This document shows, one piece after another, positions 1 through 6,863 of a stretch of DNA of 9,533 nt. This DNA comes from an uncultured Clostridia bacterium. GTDB taxonomy: Bacteria > Bacillota > Clostridia > Christensenellales > Aristaeellaceae. Location of the stretch: contig CAMOUF010000024.1 of NCBI GenBank assembly GCA_946626395.1, forward strand, positions 1 through 9,533. The letters are read 5' to 3'. The notes under the pieces were generated by a model that had not been told where the DNA came from, ran no database searches, and worked only from the letters and a program-made list of their open reading frames with translations. The stretch's first letter is position 1. Each line of letters starts with the position of its first letter. A program made the translations under genes and the position numbers.

Positions 1-109
1 ACACTGGGATATGCAAGGGGGGGGTCGGGTGGTGGTGTGCACCCCGTACCCCGGGCACAACCATCGAACCACCGCTTAGTGCAGACATTGCTCGTTTCGC
101 CTGTACGCC

Positions 110-147
110 CCGCCGATGAGATCCCCGCCACAGGCGGTCATCGGCGG
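110..147. repeat. Bulged inverted repeat
   Basis: A perfect 10-base arm CCGCCGATGA (110-119) pairs with TCATCGGCGG (138-147). Inside it a second perfect pair, CCGCC (125-129) and GGCGG (133-137), closes on the loop ACA, leaving a 5-base bulge (120-124) on one side. No T-run follows on either strand, so it is unlikely to be an intrinsic terminator. It lies 11 bases before the next palindrome. Confidence 0.7.
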
Positions 148-158
148 TTCGTCCCGAA

Positions 159-179
159 CCAGGGGGTTGAACCCCCTGG
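159..179. repeat. 21-base odd palindrome
   Basis: CCAGGGGGTT (159-168) and AACCCCCTGG (170-179) are perfect reverse complements around a single central G. As RNA it would form an 8-bp GC-rich stem with a TTGAA loop. There is no T-run, so a terminator role is not supported. The form, a short run of G, a turn and a run of C, is what one expects of a dispersed palindromic repeat. Confidence 0.65.
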
Positions 180-249
180 ACCCGCATTTGGCGAAAATAC
201 GCAACGGGGATAAGCCGACAATCTCCGCCTGATGCTTTGCATCCGGGAT

Positions 250-266
250 GGCGTCCAAAGGACGCC
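250..266. repeat. Short perfect hairpin
   Basis: GGCGTCC (250-256) and GGACGCC (260-266) form a perfect 7-bp stem with an AAA loop. Neither flank shows a T-run. It is the third palindrome in this gene-free stretch. Confidence 0.55.
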
Positions 267-379
267 GGGCCAGAAGCATGATGAATACAAGCATGTTTTT
301 GTTTTTTATCGTAACAGCGGAAGCCAACATACGTAGATTCCTTTTATGATTTTACCGAATAGGTTTTCTTGGAAAGGGG

Positions 380-426
380 TCTGGGGGAAACCATTCTTTG
401 GGCTCCAAAGAATGGTTTCCCCCAGA
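380..426. repeat. Perfect 22-bp inverted repeat 3' of the cell-wall gene
   Basis: Bases 380-401 and 405-426 are exact reverse complements over 22 positions, separated by a 3-base loop (GCT). The arms run from TCTGGGGGAAACC to ATTCTTTGG and back. The structure lies 44 bases beyond the stop codon of the 994-residue minus-strand gene, so it may stabilise or define the 3' end of that mRNA. No T-run follows the stem on either strand, so it is not a canonical intrinsic terminator. A perfect, long stem of this kind between genes is typical of a dispersed repeat family; a shorter hairpin sharing TCTTTGGAGC lies after trkA (5288-5313). Confidence 0.85.
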
Positions 427-452
427 AATTTAAGAATGAAAGTGTTATCCCG

Positions 453-472
453 CGCCTGGATGGGCGTTTTTT
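453..472 (+). terminator. Weak terminator-like hairpin with T-run
   Basis: CGCC (453-456) pairs with GGCG (463-466) around a 6-base loop and is followed directly by six T on the plus strand (467-472). The stem is only 4 bp plus one possible G-T pair, so this is weak. It points against the cell-wall gene, whose stop codon it abuts, and could stop plus-strand transcripts arriving from the left. It may also be chance. Confidence 0.25.
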
Positions 473-3455
473 ATTTTGCCATGGCCTTGGTCAGTTCCCA
501 GCCCCAGTTGATTTCCTTCTGGTGGCTGACGGCGTAGGGGCCGGTCTGCTCCGCCTCGCTCATGACGCGGGGGAAGTGGAGGCAGATATGGCCTTCCAGG
601 TTATTGTTGGGCGTATGATCCACCTCGTGGCCATGGCTGTGGATGGAGCCGATATACACCTGCCCGTCGGGGAAGCAGACCCACACATACTTGGGCGTCC
701 AGCTGTTCACGCCCACCACCTGGTTGAGTACAGCGGTGTCCGCCGCGGTGGGCGTTTCACAGTCGGCATGCTTGCCGAAGGAGAACATATGCAGGTTGAA
801 ATGCAGCCCGATATCGGGATCGTAAATCACCACGTCTGGCATGGTTTTGGCGATGGGCCGGATCACGGAATACCAGTTTTCATATTTCACCCGGCTCGCC
901 GCGGGGGCTGAAAAGGCCGTGGATGTGGTGCCAGTTCTGGTATTATTGGCGGCTGTCTGGGTGGCGGCAGCGTTTACCAGCAGAGAGCCGCTGGAGGAAA
1001 TAGCGTTGGCGGAGGACAGGCGGTTCAGGGTCATGGTGCCCGCTATGCCGTCCGCCGTCAGGCCGTTCTTTTTCTGGAAGGCCGCCACAGCGTTATAGGT
1101 CCGGGGGCCGTATACTCCGTCGGCGGTGGCCAGATAACCCAGCTGTACCAGGCGCTGCTGCATTGCCTTTACCGCTGCGCCGCTGTCGCCGGTTTTCAGC
1201 GCGGTAGCGCTGATCCCATTGGCGGGGGCGGCGGTGGTCTTGGGCGCGGCGGTGGGAGCCGCCGTGGGAGCGTTTACAGCCGTGCCGGCAGTATAGATTT
1301 TTTCCAGGGTCTTACGGCCCGCCACGCCGTCGGCGTCCAGGCCGTTCCGGCGCTGGAATTCCTTCACGGCCCTGGCCGTGCCGCTGCCATAGCTGCCGTC
1401 CACCGTGCCGGTGTAATAGCCCAGGGCCTTCAAGCGGGTCTGCAAAGCGCTGACCAATTCGCCGGAGCTGCCTTCCTTGAGGGTTTGCAGCAGCACACCC
1501 TGATCCACCACGATGGGCGTGGGCGATCCCGCCACCACATACTGGGGAGCCAGCGTGGCCACAGGCACGGGGGTTTCCACGGCCACGGCAAAATCGGAGT
1601 ACAGGGCCTGCTGGGTGGCCAGACCGGCCACGCCGTCCTGCTTTAAGCCGCTGCGGCGCTGGAATTCCTTGATGGCCGCGATTTCATCGTCGTCATACAC
1701 GCCGTCGGGGGTGCACACATAATAGCCCAATTCCATCAGGCGGTATTGCAGCCTTGTCACCTCGGTGCCCTTGGTGCCCTTGCGCATCACCACCACATTG
1801 TCCGCCGTCAGCGGGGTGACGGCCGGGGCGACGGGGACAGCGCCATACGGCGCGGGAGAGGGCGTCGCCGTGAGCAGGTAGAGCAGCTGCAGGGTTTTCG
1901 CGCCCGCCACACCGTCGGAGGCCAGCTTATGGGTGGTCTGGAATTTCTTGACCGCGTTCTGGGTGGCGGTGTCATACTGGCCGGTAATGGCGGCGGTATA
2001 GAAGCCCTGTTCCTTGAGGCGCTGCTGCAGATCGCTCACCTGCTCGCCCTTGTTGCCCACCTTGAGCTCGCTCACGGTATAATTGGGCAGGGTCATGACA
2101 GTGGTCTTTTTGCCCCGGGCGTTCAGGGGCTTTCCTTCAAAAATCAGCTTCTGCACCTCGGGGGAGGCGATGCCGTCCTGCCGGATGCTGTTCTTTTGCT
2201 GGAAGGCTTTCAGCGCCGCCGTGGTGGCCGCGCCGAAATTGCCGTCGGTTCCCTCCGCGTAGAAGCCCAATTCCTTCAGCGCTTCCTGGAGCGCCATCAC
2301 GCTCTTGCCCGCGGAGCCGGACTGGAGATAATCATAGCGCTGCTGGGCGCCGGCATCGGAGGCCAGGGCCTTGCCCGGCGCGTACTGAGGCGGGATATAG
2401 GCGTATTCCGCCAGGATGTAGCCGGTGAGCTTGCCATAGGTGACCTTGAGGAAATTGCCGGACACGGACAGCACGGTGATCTCTCCGCCCTTGGGCACGG
2501 TGCCAAGCCGGGTGGAGGAGGTGGAGGCGGACTGACGCAGGTTCACAGAGGAAGTGGTATAAGTGGAATAAGGATAGGTGGCCTCCCCTTCCGGGGCGGC
2601 GGTCGGCAGGGGCGTGGGGGTGGCGGCGGGCTTCGCCGTGGCCCGGGCCCCGATGGCCTGATCAGAATACAGCAGCGCCTGGGTGGCCGCGTCGGCCCGG
2701 CCGGTCTGGCTCAGGCCGTTTTTCTTCTGGAAGGTTTTAATGGCGCTGACGGTGCCCTTTCCGGCCACGCCGTCCACCACGCCGGTATAATAGCCCAGGG
2801 CCAGCAGACGCTCCTGCAATTTGGAAACGGGGGTACCCCGGCTGTCCTGGGAAATCACCGCGCCCTGCACTGGGGCCACGGTTTTTACGTCCACCGCCTT
2901 GCCCTTGACGTTCTTGGGCTTGCCCTCATAGAGCAGGGCCTGGGTTTCCCCGTCCGCCGTGCCGGTCTGGCCCAGGCCGTTCATGGCCTGGAAGGCCAGC
3001 ACCGCTGCCCGGGTGCCGGAGCCGAACTTTCCGTCCGCTGCGCCGGACAGGAAGCCCAGTTCCTTCAAAGCCTCCTGCAAGGCGATCACCGCTTCTCCCG
3101 TGCTGCCGTTATACAGCACGGGATAAATGGCCGTGGTGCTGGCAGGGGCGGGGGTGACGGCGGGCAGGTTCACGCCGCCCTCCACCACCGTCAGATATTG
3201 CTTCTGGGCATATCCCTGGGTGCCCTCATAGCTGACGATATAATACGTGCCGCTTTCCCCGGTGATCAGCACCATATCCCCGGAGGGAATGGTCAACAGC
3301 ACAGAAGCGGATGTGCTGGGCTGCTGACGCAGGCGCAGGCTGGCAGTGGTATAGGCCGTCAGCGGATAGGTTTCCGCGCGGCCCGGCAGCAGGCTCAGGC
3401 AGCAAACCAGGGCCAGAATCAAGGCCGGAACCCGGCGCAATAAACATGTACGCAT
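471..3455 (-). CDS. Secreted cell-wall protein: 2 SH3 domains, 7 peptidoglycan-binding repeats, His/Cys C-terminal domain
   Basis: This 994-residue protein starts at an ATG 7 bases after GGAGG. Residues 1-27 look like a signal peptide: MRTCLLRR, a hydrophobic stretch, then likely cleavage after GRA. Bacterial SH3-like domains lie at about 29-92 and 293-355. Seven PG_binding_1 type repeats lie at about 118-177, 206-264, 382-439, 468-527, 561-619, 663-722 and 757-815, most with the pattern LQxxLxxLGY...DGxxGxxTxxAVxxFQxxNGL. Pro/Thr/Ala-rich linkers (for example 729-745) separate some of them. The C-terminal domain (about 855-994) carries KHADCE (895-900), HSHGH (939-943) and GHICLHF (955-961). 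I recall related HAD...GHxCxHF domains in other Firmicutes wall-associated proteins, and the His and Cys pattern recalls L,D-transpeptidases, but it lacks their usual SHGCxR motif. Wall binding is well supported; the catalytic activity is unknown. It has its own promoter and is transcribed alone. Residues 29-264 and 293-527 are a duplicated module. Confidence 0.9.
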   Translation of the reverse strand: MRTCLLRRVPALILALVCCLSLLPGRAETYPLTAYTTASLRLRQQPSTSASVLLTIPSGDMVLITGESGTYYIVSYEGTQGYAQKQYLTVVEGGVNLPAVTPAPASTTAIYPVLYNGSTGEAVIALQEALKELGFLSGAADGKFGSGTRAAVLAFQAMNGLGQTGTADGETQALLYEGKPKNVKGKAVDVKTVAPVQGAVISQDSRGTPVSKLQERLLALGYYTGVVDGVAGKGTVSAIKTFQKKNGLSQTGRADAATQALLYSDQAIGARATAKPAATPTPLPTAAPEGEATYPYSTYTTSSVNLRQSASTSSTRLGTVPKGGEITVLSVSGNFLKVTYGKLTGYILAEYAYIPPQYAPGKALASDAGAQQRYDYLQSGSAGKSVMALQEALKELGFYAEGTDGNFGAATTAALKAFQQKNSIRQDGIASPEVQKLIFEGKPLNARGKKTTVMTLPNYTVSELKVGNKGEQVSDLQQRLKEQGFYTAAITGQYDTATQNAVKKFQTTHKLASDGVAGAKTLQLLYLLTATPSPAPYGAVPVAPAVTPLTADNVVVMRKGTKGTEVTRLQYRLMELGYYVCTPDGVYDDDEIAAIKEFQRRSGLKQDGVAGLATQQALYSDFAVAVETPVPVATLAPQYVVAGSPTPIVVDQGVLLQTLKEGSSGELVSALQTRLKALGYYTGTVDGSYGSGTARAVKEFQRRNGLDADGVAGRKTLEKIYTAGTAVNAPTAAPTAAPKTTAAPANGISATALKTGDSGAAVKAMQQRLVQLGYLATADGVYGPRTYNAVAAFQKKNGLTADGIAGTMTLNRLSSANAISSSGSLLVNAAATQTAANNTRTGTTSTAFSAPAASRVKYENWYSVIRPIAKTMPDVVIYDPDIGLHFNLHMFSFGKHADCETPTAADTAVLNQVVGVNSWTPKYVWVCFPDGQVYIGSIHSHGHEVDHTPNNNLEGHICLHFPRVMSEAEQTGPYAVSHQKEINWGWELTKAMAK

Positions 3456-3520
3456 CTTTCGTCCTCCACATACACGGTTTTTGTGTATCTGCTTCCTCGA
3501 GGCTATAAGGAATCAAGTCT

Positions 3521-3549
3521 ATTTTATTTCATTTTCGTAACATTGTCAA
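3521..3549 (-). promoter_or_regulatory. Sigma-A promoter of the cell-wall repeat gene
   Basis: On the minus strand there is a perfect -35 box TTGACA (3549-3544), a 17-base spacer, and TAAAAT (3526-3521) as the -10 box, five of six to consensus. Transcription would begin near 3514, giving a leader of roughly 58 bases before the ATG at 3455. This is the best housekeeping promoter in the window and shows that the gene is expressed independently of trkA/trkH. The flanking AT-rich tract (about 3510-3600) contrasts with the GC-rich genes. Confidence 0.85.
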
Positions 3550-3603
3550 CCCATATATTTCATAATTATGTAACAAATATATATAAATTGTAATGCATTC
3601 CAC

Positions 3604-3640
3604 AAAAAAACGGCTTTCCGTATTTATTCGGAAAACCGTT
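3604..3640 (-). terminator. Intrinsic terminator of trkH
   Basis: Read on the minus strand, AACGGTTTTCCG (3640-3629) pairs with CGGAAAGCCGTT (3620-3609) around an 8-base loop, with one mismatch in 12. The last two bases of the stem run into seven consecutive T (3610-3604). It begins 30 bases after the trkH stop codon and ends before the promoter of the next gene, so it separates the two transcripts cleanly. Confidence 0.9.
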
Positions 3641-3670
3641 GGAAAGCAGGCCATGCTCCCAGGGGGAGAA

Positions 3671-5116
3671 TCAGTTTTTCCGCCACACGTTGGGGGAGAA
3701 CAAAAGCAGCACGGGATAGATTTCCAGGCGGCCCGCCAGCATCAGCAGGGACAGAAGCAGCTTGGCGGCGGGAGAAAAGAAAGCGAAGTTTTCGGTGGGG
3801 CCCACACCGTTCAAGCCCGGGCCCACGTTGGACAGGGTGGTCAGCACAGCGGTGAAGGCGGTCACAAAATCGGTCTGCCGGATGGACAAAAGCAGGGTGC
3901 CGCCCACCGCCAGGGCCACCCACAGGGACAGATACACGCCCACCTGGGTGAGGGTGCTTTCCTGCACGGCCTTGCCCTCGAACCGCACCACGGCCACCTT
4001 CCGGGGCTGGAGGGTGTGCTCCAGATCCCGGTAAGCGCTCTTGCCCAGCAGCAGCATCCGGCTGGTTTTGAAGCCGCCGGCAGTGGACCCCGCGCAGGCC
4101 CCGATGCACATGCAAAGCAGCAGCAGCGTGCGGGCCAGCAGGGGCCAGAAGTTAAAGTCCGCCGTGGCGAAGCCGGTGGTGGAGATAATGGAAGTGACCT
4201 GGAAAAACGCCGTCCGCAGGGCGTCAAAGAAGCCGGGGTACTGGGGCAGGATCGTACAGGTGATCAGCGCCGTGGCAAGAAGCACCATCAGCAGATAGGC
4301 CCGCAGCTCCTCGCTGTGGAGGACAGGCTCCTTTTCCCTGCGCCACAGATGGAAATACATGGCGAAGTTCACGCCAAAGAGCATCATGAATACACCAATG
4401 ATCCATTCGATCAGCGGGCTATGGAACGCGCCTACGCTGGCGTTATAGTTGGAAAAGCCGCCGGTGCCCGCGGTGCCGAAGGTGTGGATCAGGGCGTCGT
4501 ACAGGTTCATGCCCGCCAGCAGGAGGCAAACGCATTCCAGCAGGCTCAGGGCGAAATACAGCAGATACAGAGCCTTGGCCGTGTCACTCATTTTGGGCAG
4601 CAGCTTGGTAAAGGTGGGGCCGGGGCTTTCCGCCCGGGCCAGATGGCTGGTGCGGCCGGACAGCCGGGGCAGCACCGCCAGGGTGAACACCAGTACGCCC
4701 ATGCCCCCGATCCAATGGGTGAAGGACCGCCAGAACAAAACGCCCTTGGGCAGATGCTCGATCTCCGTCAGGATGGTGGAGCCGGTGGTGGTAAACCCGG
4801 AAACCGCCTCAAAATACGCGTCCACCACATGGGGAATGGCGCCGGAGAGTACAAAGGGCAACGCCCCAAAGAAGGACAGGATCACCCAGCTCAGCCCCGC
4901 CACGGCCATGCCGTCCCGGGCGGTCAGATCCTGCCGGTCGGTCCGCAGCAGCTGAGAAAGCAGCACCCCGCAGGTGGCGGTGACGGCGATGGTTTCCAAA
5001 AAAGCCAGGGCGTCCCCCTGCCCGTAGATCAGCGCCACCAACAGCGACGGCAGCATCAGCGCCGCTTCCATCAGCAGCAGCCTGCCCAGCAGCCGGAACA
5101 CCAGTTTATAATTCAA
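3671..5116 (-). CDS. trkH: Trk/Ktr-type potassium uptake channel subunit TrkH
   Basis: This is the membrane channel of a K+ uptake system gated by the TrkA ring. The 481-residue length is normal for the family. All four pore loops with their selectivity-filter glycines can be seen: SGFTTTGST (106-114), GTAGTGGFS (214-222), ISTTGFAT (311-318) and SNVGPGL (429-435). Long hydrophobic segments lie between them. The C-terminus GRLEIYPVLLLF is a typical family ending. The start is TTG at 5116, followed by NYKLVFRLLGR, a usual TrkH N-terminus. GAAGG lies 9 bases upstream, an in-frame TAA lies just before that, and no ATG or GTG start fits. It follows trkA on the same strand after a 209-base gap, so the two are probably co-transcribed or co-regulated. 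A strong terminator follows. TrkH and KtrB are close relatives; the full-length TrkA partner favours the Trk name. Confidence 0.93.
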   Translation of the reverse strand: MNYKLVFRLLGRLLLMEAALMLPSLLVALIYGQGDALAFLETIAVTATCGVLLSQLLRTDRQDLTARDGMAVAGLSWVILSFFGALPFVLSGAIPHVVDAYFEAVSGFTTTGSTILTEIEHLPKGVLFWRSFTHWIGGMGVLVFTLAVLPRLSGRTSHLARAESPGPTFTKLLPKMSDTAKALYLLYFALSLLECVCLLLAGMNLYDALIHTFGTAGTGGFSNYNASVGAFHSPLIEWIIGVFMMLFGVNFAMYFHLWRREKEPVLHSEELRAYLLMVLLATALITCTILPQYPGFFDALRTAFFQVTSIISTTGFATADFNFWPLLARTLLLLCMCIGACAGSTAGGFKTSRMLLLGKSAYRDLEHTLQPRKVAVVRFEGKAVQESTLTQVGVYLSLWVALAVGGTLLLSIRQTDFVTAFTAVLTTLSNVGPGLNGVGPTENFAFFSPAAKLLLSLLMLAGRLEIYPVLLLFSPNVWRKN

Positions 5117-5325
5117 GGGATAAAGCCTTCTTTCAATTTACATTCATTGTCTATGCTTGAATTCCAGGCCAATGCAGTCTTCTATATGGCTTTCCCGGAA
5201 GGAGGCGCGGGGATAAGTCAGACGGCCCACAGAGCCGTCCGGCGCGCTTTTTAACAAGCAGCATAGAGAATAAGAGCGCAGGCCGTTGGAACACGCTCCA
5301 AAGAGCGGGTTCCCCCGCCTGATTT
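5117..5325. other. Structured trkA-trkH intergenic region
   Basis: This 209-base gap is long for two genes whose products form one complex. It holds a hairpin just after the trkA stop (5288-5313) and a second one, GACGGC (5221-5226) with GCCGTC (5234-5239). The latter is flanked by a possible outer GCGCG (5205-5209) and CGCGC (5243-5247) pair and then five T (5248-5252) on the plus strand, facing away from the direction of both genes. I found no convincing minus-strand promoter for trkH in it, and no riboswitch that I recognise. Confidence 0.5.
5288..5313 (-). repeat. Hairpin after the trkA stop codon
   Basis: On the minus strand GGAACCCGCTC and GAGCGTGTTCC form an 11-base stem with one mismatch and a TTTG loop, 12 bases after the trkA stop. 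It is not followed by a T-run, so it is a poor terminator and read-through into trkH is plausible. It shares TCTTTGGAGC and a nearby GGGGGAA with the perfect 22-bp repeat at 380-426, in the same orientation relative to the preceding stop codon. Confidence 0.6.
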
Positions 5326-6687
5326 TTACCTGAACACCTGGCCCAGGCTGCTCAGGCCCGCCTTGCGGCTGATGACCACCACGTAATCCCCCACCTCGAT
5401 GGCATCGTTGCCGAAGGGCACCTTCACCTGGCCCTCCCGCACGATCACGGCGATCAGGGCGTCGGGGATGATATGCAGATCCTTCAGGGGCACATGGATA
5501 TATTTGTCTCCCGCCTGGGCGATAAATTCCAGGGCCTCGGCCTGGCCGTCCATGAGGCGGTACATCCGCTCCACGGAGGCGTTGGCGCGGCTGGAGCGGG
5601 AGCGCACCACCCGCAGAATATCGTTGCAGGCTACGGTCTTGGTGCTGATAATGCTGTCCAGGCCCATATTATGCATGATGGCGGAATAGGTGTCCCGGCT
5701 GGATTTGACGATCACCTTCTTGACCCCCCGCTGGGCGGCATAGAAGCCCGCCATCAGGTTTTCCTCGTCCCGGTCCGCCAAGGTGATGAAAGCGTGGGTA
5801 TCGGCCAGGCCCTCGCTTTCCAGCAGTTCCTGGTCGGTGCCGTCGCCCTCGATGATGGTGGCCCCCGGCAGGGATTCGGACAGGCGGCGGGCCTTCTCAG
5901 CCTTCACCTCGATCACAGACACCTTCATCTTCATCCGGGTCAGCATGGAGGCCAGGTAATAGGCGATGCGGCTGCCGCCCATGATCATCACGGACCGGAT
6001 GGACGCCATGCCTTTTCCCAGGGCGGCAAAGAACCGGGTGATGGTTTCCGAATCGGACACCACATGCACCCTGTCTCCCGGGCTGATCACAAAATCGCCC
6101 TTGGGGATAATGATTTCCCCGGCCCGCTCCACGGCGCAGAACAGCACCTGGGGCAATTGCTTGTTCTTTTTATACATTTCCTTCATGGGGATGCCCACCA
6201 CCGGGTCCTCCTCGGCGGCGCGGAAATCCACCATTTCCACCCGGCCCCGGGCGAAGGTTTCGATGCTGCCCGCAAAGGGGAAGCGCAGCATACGGCTGAT
6301 TTCCCGGGCGGTGGCCCGCTCGGGGTTGATGGCGTAGTCGATGGACAGTTCCTTTTGCAGGAAGGACAGGCTGTTCAGGTATTCGGGATCGCGGATGCGG
6401 GCGATGGTATACTGGGCCCCCAGGCGCTTGGCCGTCAGGCAGGAGAGCATATTCACCTCGTCGCTCATGGTGGCAGCGATGAGGATATCTGAGTGGGGCA
6501 CGTCGGCCTCTTTTAACGTGTCCGCGCTGACGCCGCTGCCGTGGATGAACATGGCGTCCATGGTGTCCATGGAGCGCTGCACCACCGCCTCATTGCGGTC
6601 CACCATGGTCACGTTATGGCCCTCGTTCACCAGATGCTGGGCCAGAGAAATGCCCAGCTTGCCGCCGCCGACAATCACAATCTGCAT
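5326..6687 (-). CDS. trkA: Trk potassium uptake system NAD-binding regulatory subunit TrkA
   Basis: TrkA is the cytosolic ring protein that binds nucleotide and gates TrkH. The chosen start gives 453 residues beginning MQIVIVGGGKLG, with GGGAGG 5 bases upstream; a start 30 bases earlier would add ten residues atypical of the family and lacks a comparable site. The protein has the full-length two-half plan, RCK_N then RCK_C twice. The first Rossmann fold has GGGKLG (7-12) and the acidic residue D30 that normally holds the adenine ribose. The second half begins near 231 with GGSRIA (237-242) and E260, a degenerate nucleotide-binding loop. RCK_C domains lie at about 145-220 and 375-445. It is expressed from its own promoter, with trkH downstream. 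The second site may bind nucleotide weakly or not at all; that is inference. Confidence 0.94.
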   Translation of the reverse strand: MQIVIVGGGKLGISLAQHLVNEGHNVTMVDRNEAVVQRSMDTMDAMFIHGSGVSADTLKEADVPHSDILIAATMSDEVNMLSCLTAKRLGAQYTIARIRDPEYLNSLSFLQKELSIDYAINPERATAREISRMLRFPFAGSIETFARGRVEMVDFRAAEEDPVVGIPMKEMYKKNKQLPQVLFCAVERAGEIIIPKGDFVISPGDRVHVVSDSETITRFFAALGKGMASIRSVMIMGGSRIAYYLASMLTRMKMKVSVIEVKAEKARRLSESLPGATIIEGDGTDQELLESEGLADTHAFITLADRDEENLMAGFYAAQRGVKKVIVKSSRDTYSAIMHNMGLDSIISTKTVACNDILRVVRSRSSRANASVERMYRLMDGQAEALEFIAQAGDKYIHVPLKDLHIIPDALIAVIVREGQVKVPFGNDAIEVGDYVVVISRKAGLSSLGQVFR

Positions 6688-6738
6688 ACGTTCCTCCCAA
6701 AGCCAAACGAATCGCAATAATCAAAACGATACAGAAAT

Positions 6739-6767
6739 ATTATATCAGGTATAGCAGCATTTGAAAA
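6739..6767 (-). promoter_or_regulatory. Promoter of trkA
   Basis: On the minus strand there is a perfect TATAAT (6744-6739) preceded by TGA, which makes an extended -10 element, then a 17-base spacer and TTTTCA (6767-6762), four of six to the -35 consensus. The start of transcription would lie near 6732, leaving about 45 bases of leader to the ATG at 6687. I saw no clean plus-strand promoter for the divergent VanZ-family gene in the same gap. Confidence 0.7.
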
Positions 6768-6777
6768 GAGATAAAAT

Positions 6778-6814
6778 AAAAAGGCTGCTGTTTCGGAAGG
6801 AAAAAAACGGCAGC
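6778..6814 (-). terminator. Hairpin plus T-run between the divergent genes
   Basis: On the minus strand GCTGCCGTTT (6814-6805) pairs with AAACAGCAGC (6793-6784), with one G-T pair in ten. It is followed by C and then TTTTTATTTT (6782-6773). This has the form of an intrinsic terminator reading toward trkA, yet it lies upstream of the trkA promoter and no minus-strand gene ends here. It could block antisense transcripts coming out of the VanZ-family gene. On the plus strand the same stem would sit in the leader of that gene. Confidence 0.55.
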
Positions 6815-6863
6815 ATGGCGAATGTATTTAAACTTCCTGCATGAGGAAGGAGCTTTTTTAGGC

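Larger units (their letters stand above)
1..470. other. Gene-free, palindrome-rich intergenic region
   Basis: I see no credible gene here. The one minus-strand reading frame of note (76-330, 84 codons) has no ribosome binding site, runs through several palindromes and resembles no protein family I know. The region holds at least four separate inverted repeats: 110-147, 159-179, 250-266 and 380-426, listed individually. The first 75 bases contain a run of G and some GC-rich sequence but nothing I can name. The region lies downstream of the large minus-strand cell-wall gene, so it is 3' flanking sequence on that side. The density of different palindromes suggests accumulated dispersed repeats rather than a single regulatory site; that is inference. 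Confidence 0.6.

Noticed and set aside
76..330. 84-codon minus-strand frame in the left intergenic region
   Set aside because: It reads through three palindromes, lacks a ribosome binding site and shows no family motif; probably translated repeat sequence.
1746..3443. 565-codon open frame on the plus strand opposite the cell-wall repeat gene
   Set aside because: Antisense shadow of a GC-rich gene with clear domains on the minus strand. The product is Gly/His/Gln-rich low complexity with no family resemblance.
3593..5254. 553-codon open frame on the plus strand opposite trkH
   Set aside because: Antisense shadow; it also crosses the trkH terminator. Its Gln/Gly/His-rich composition reflects the reverse of membrane-protein codons.
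5117..5325. c-di-AMP or other riboswitch controlling trkH
   Set aside because: Potassium transporter genes often have such leaders, but I could not match a known aptamer core here.
5473..6492. 339-codon plus-strand frame opposite trkA
   Set aside because: Antisense shadow of an unmistakable TrkA coding region.
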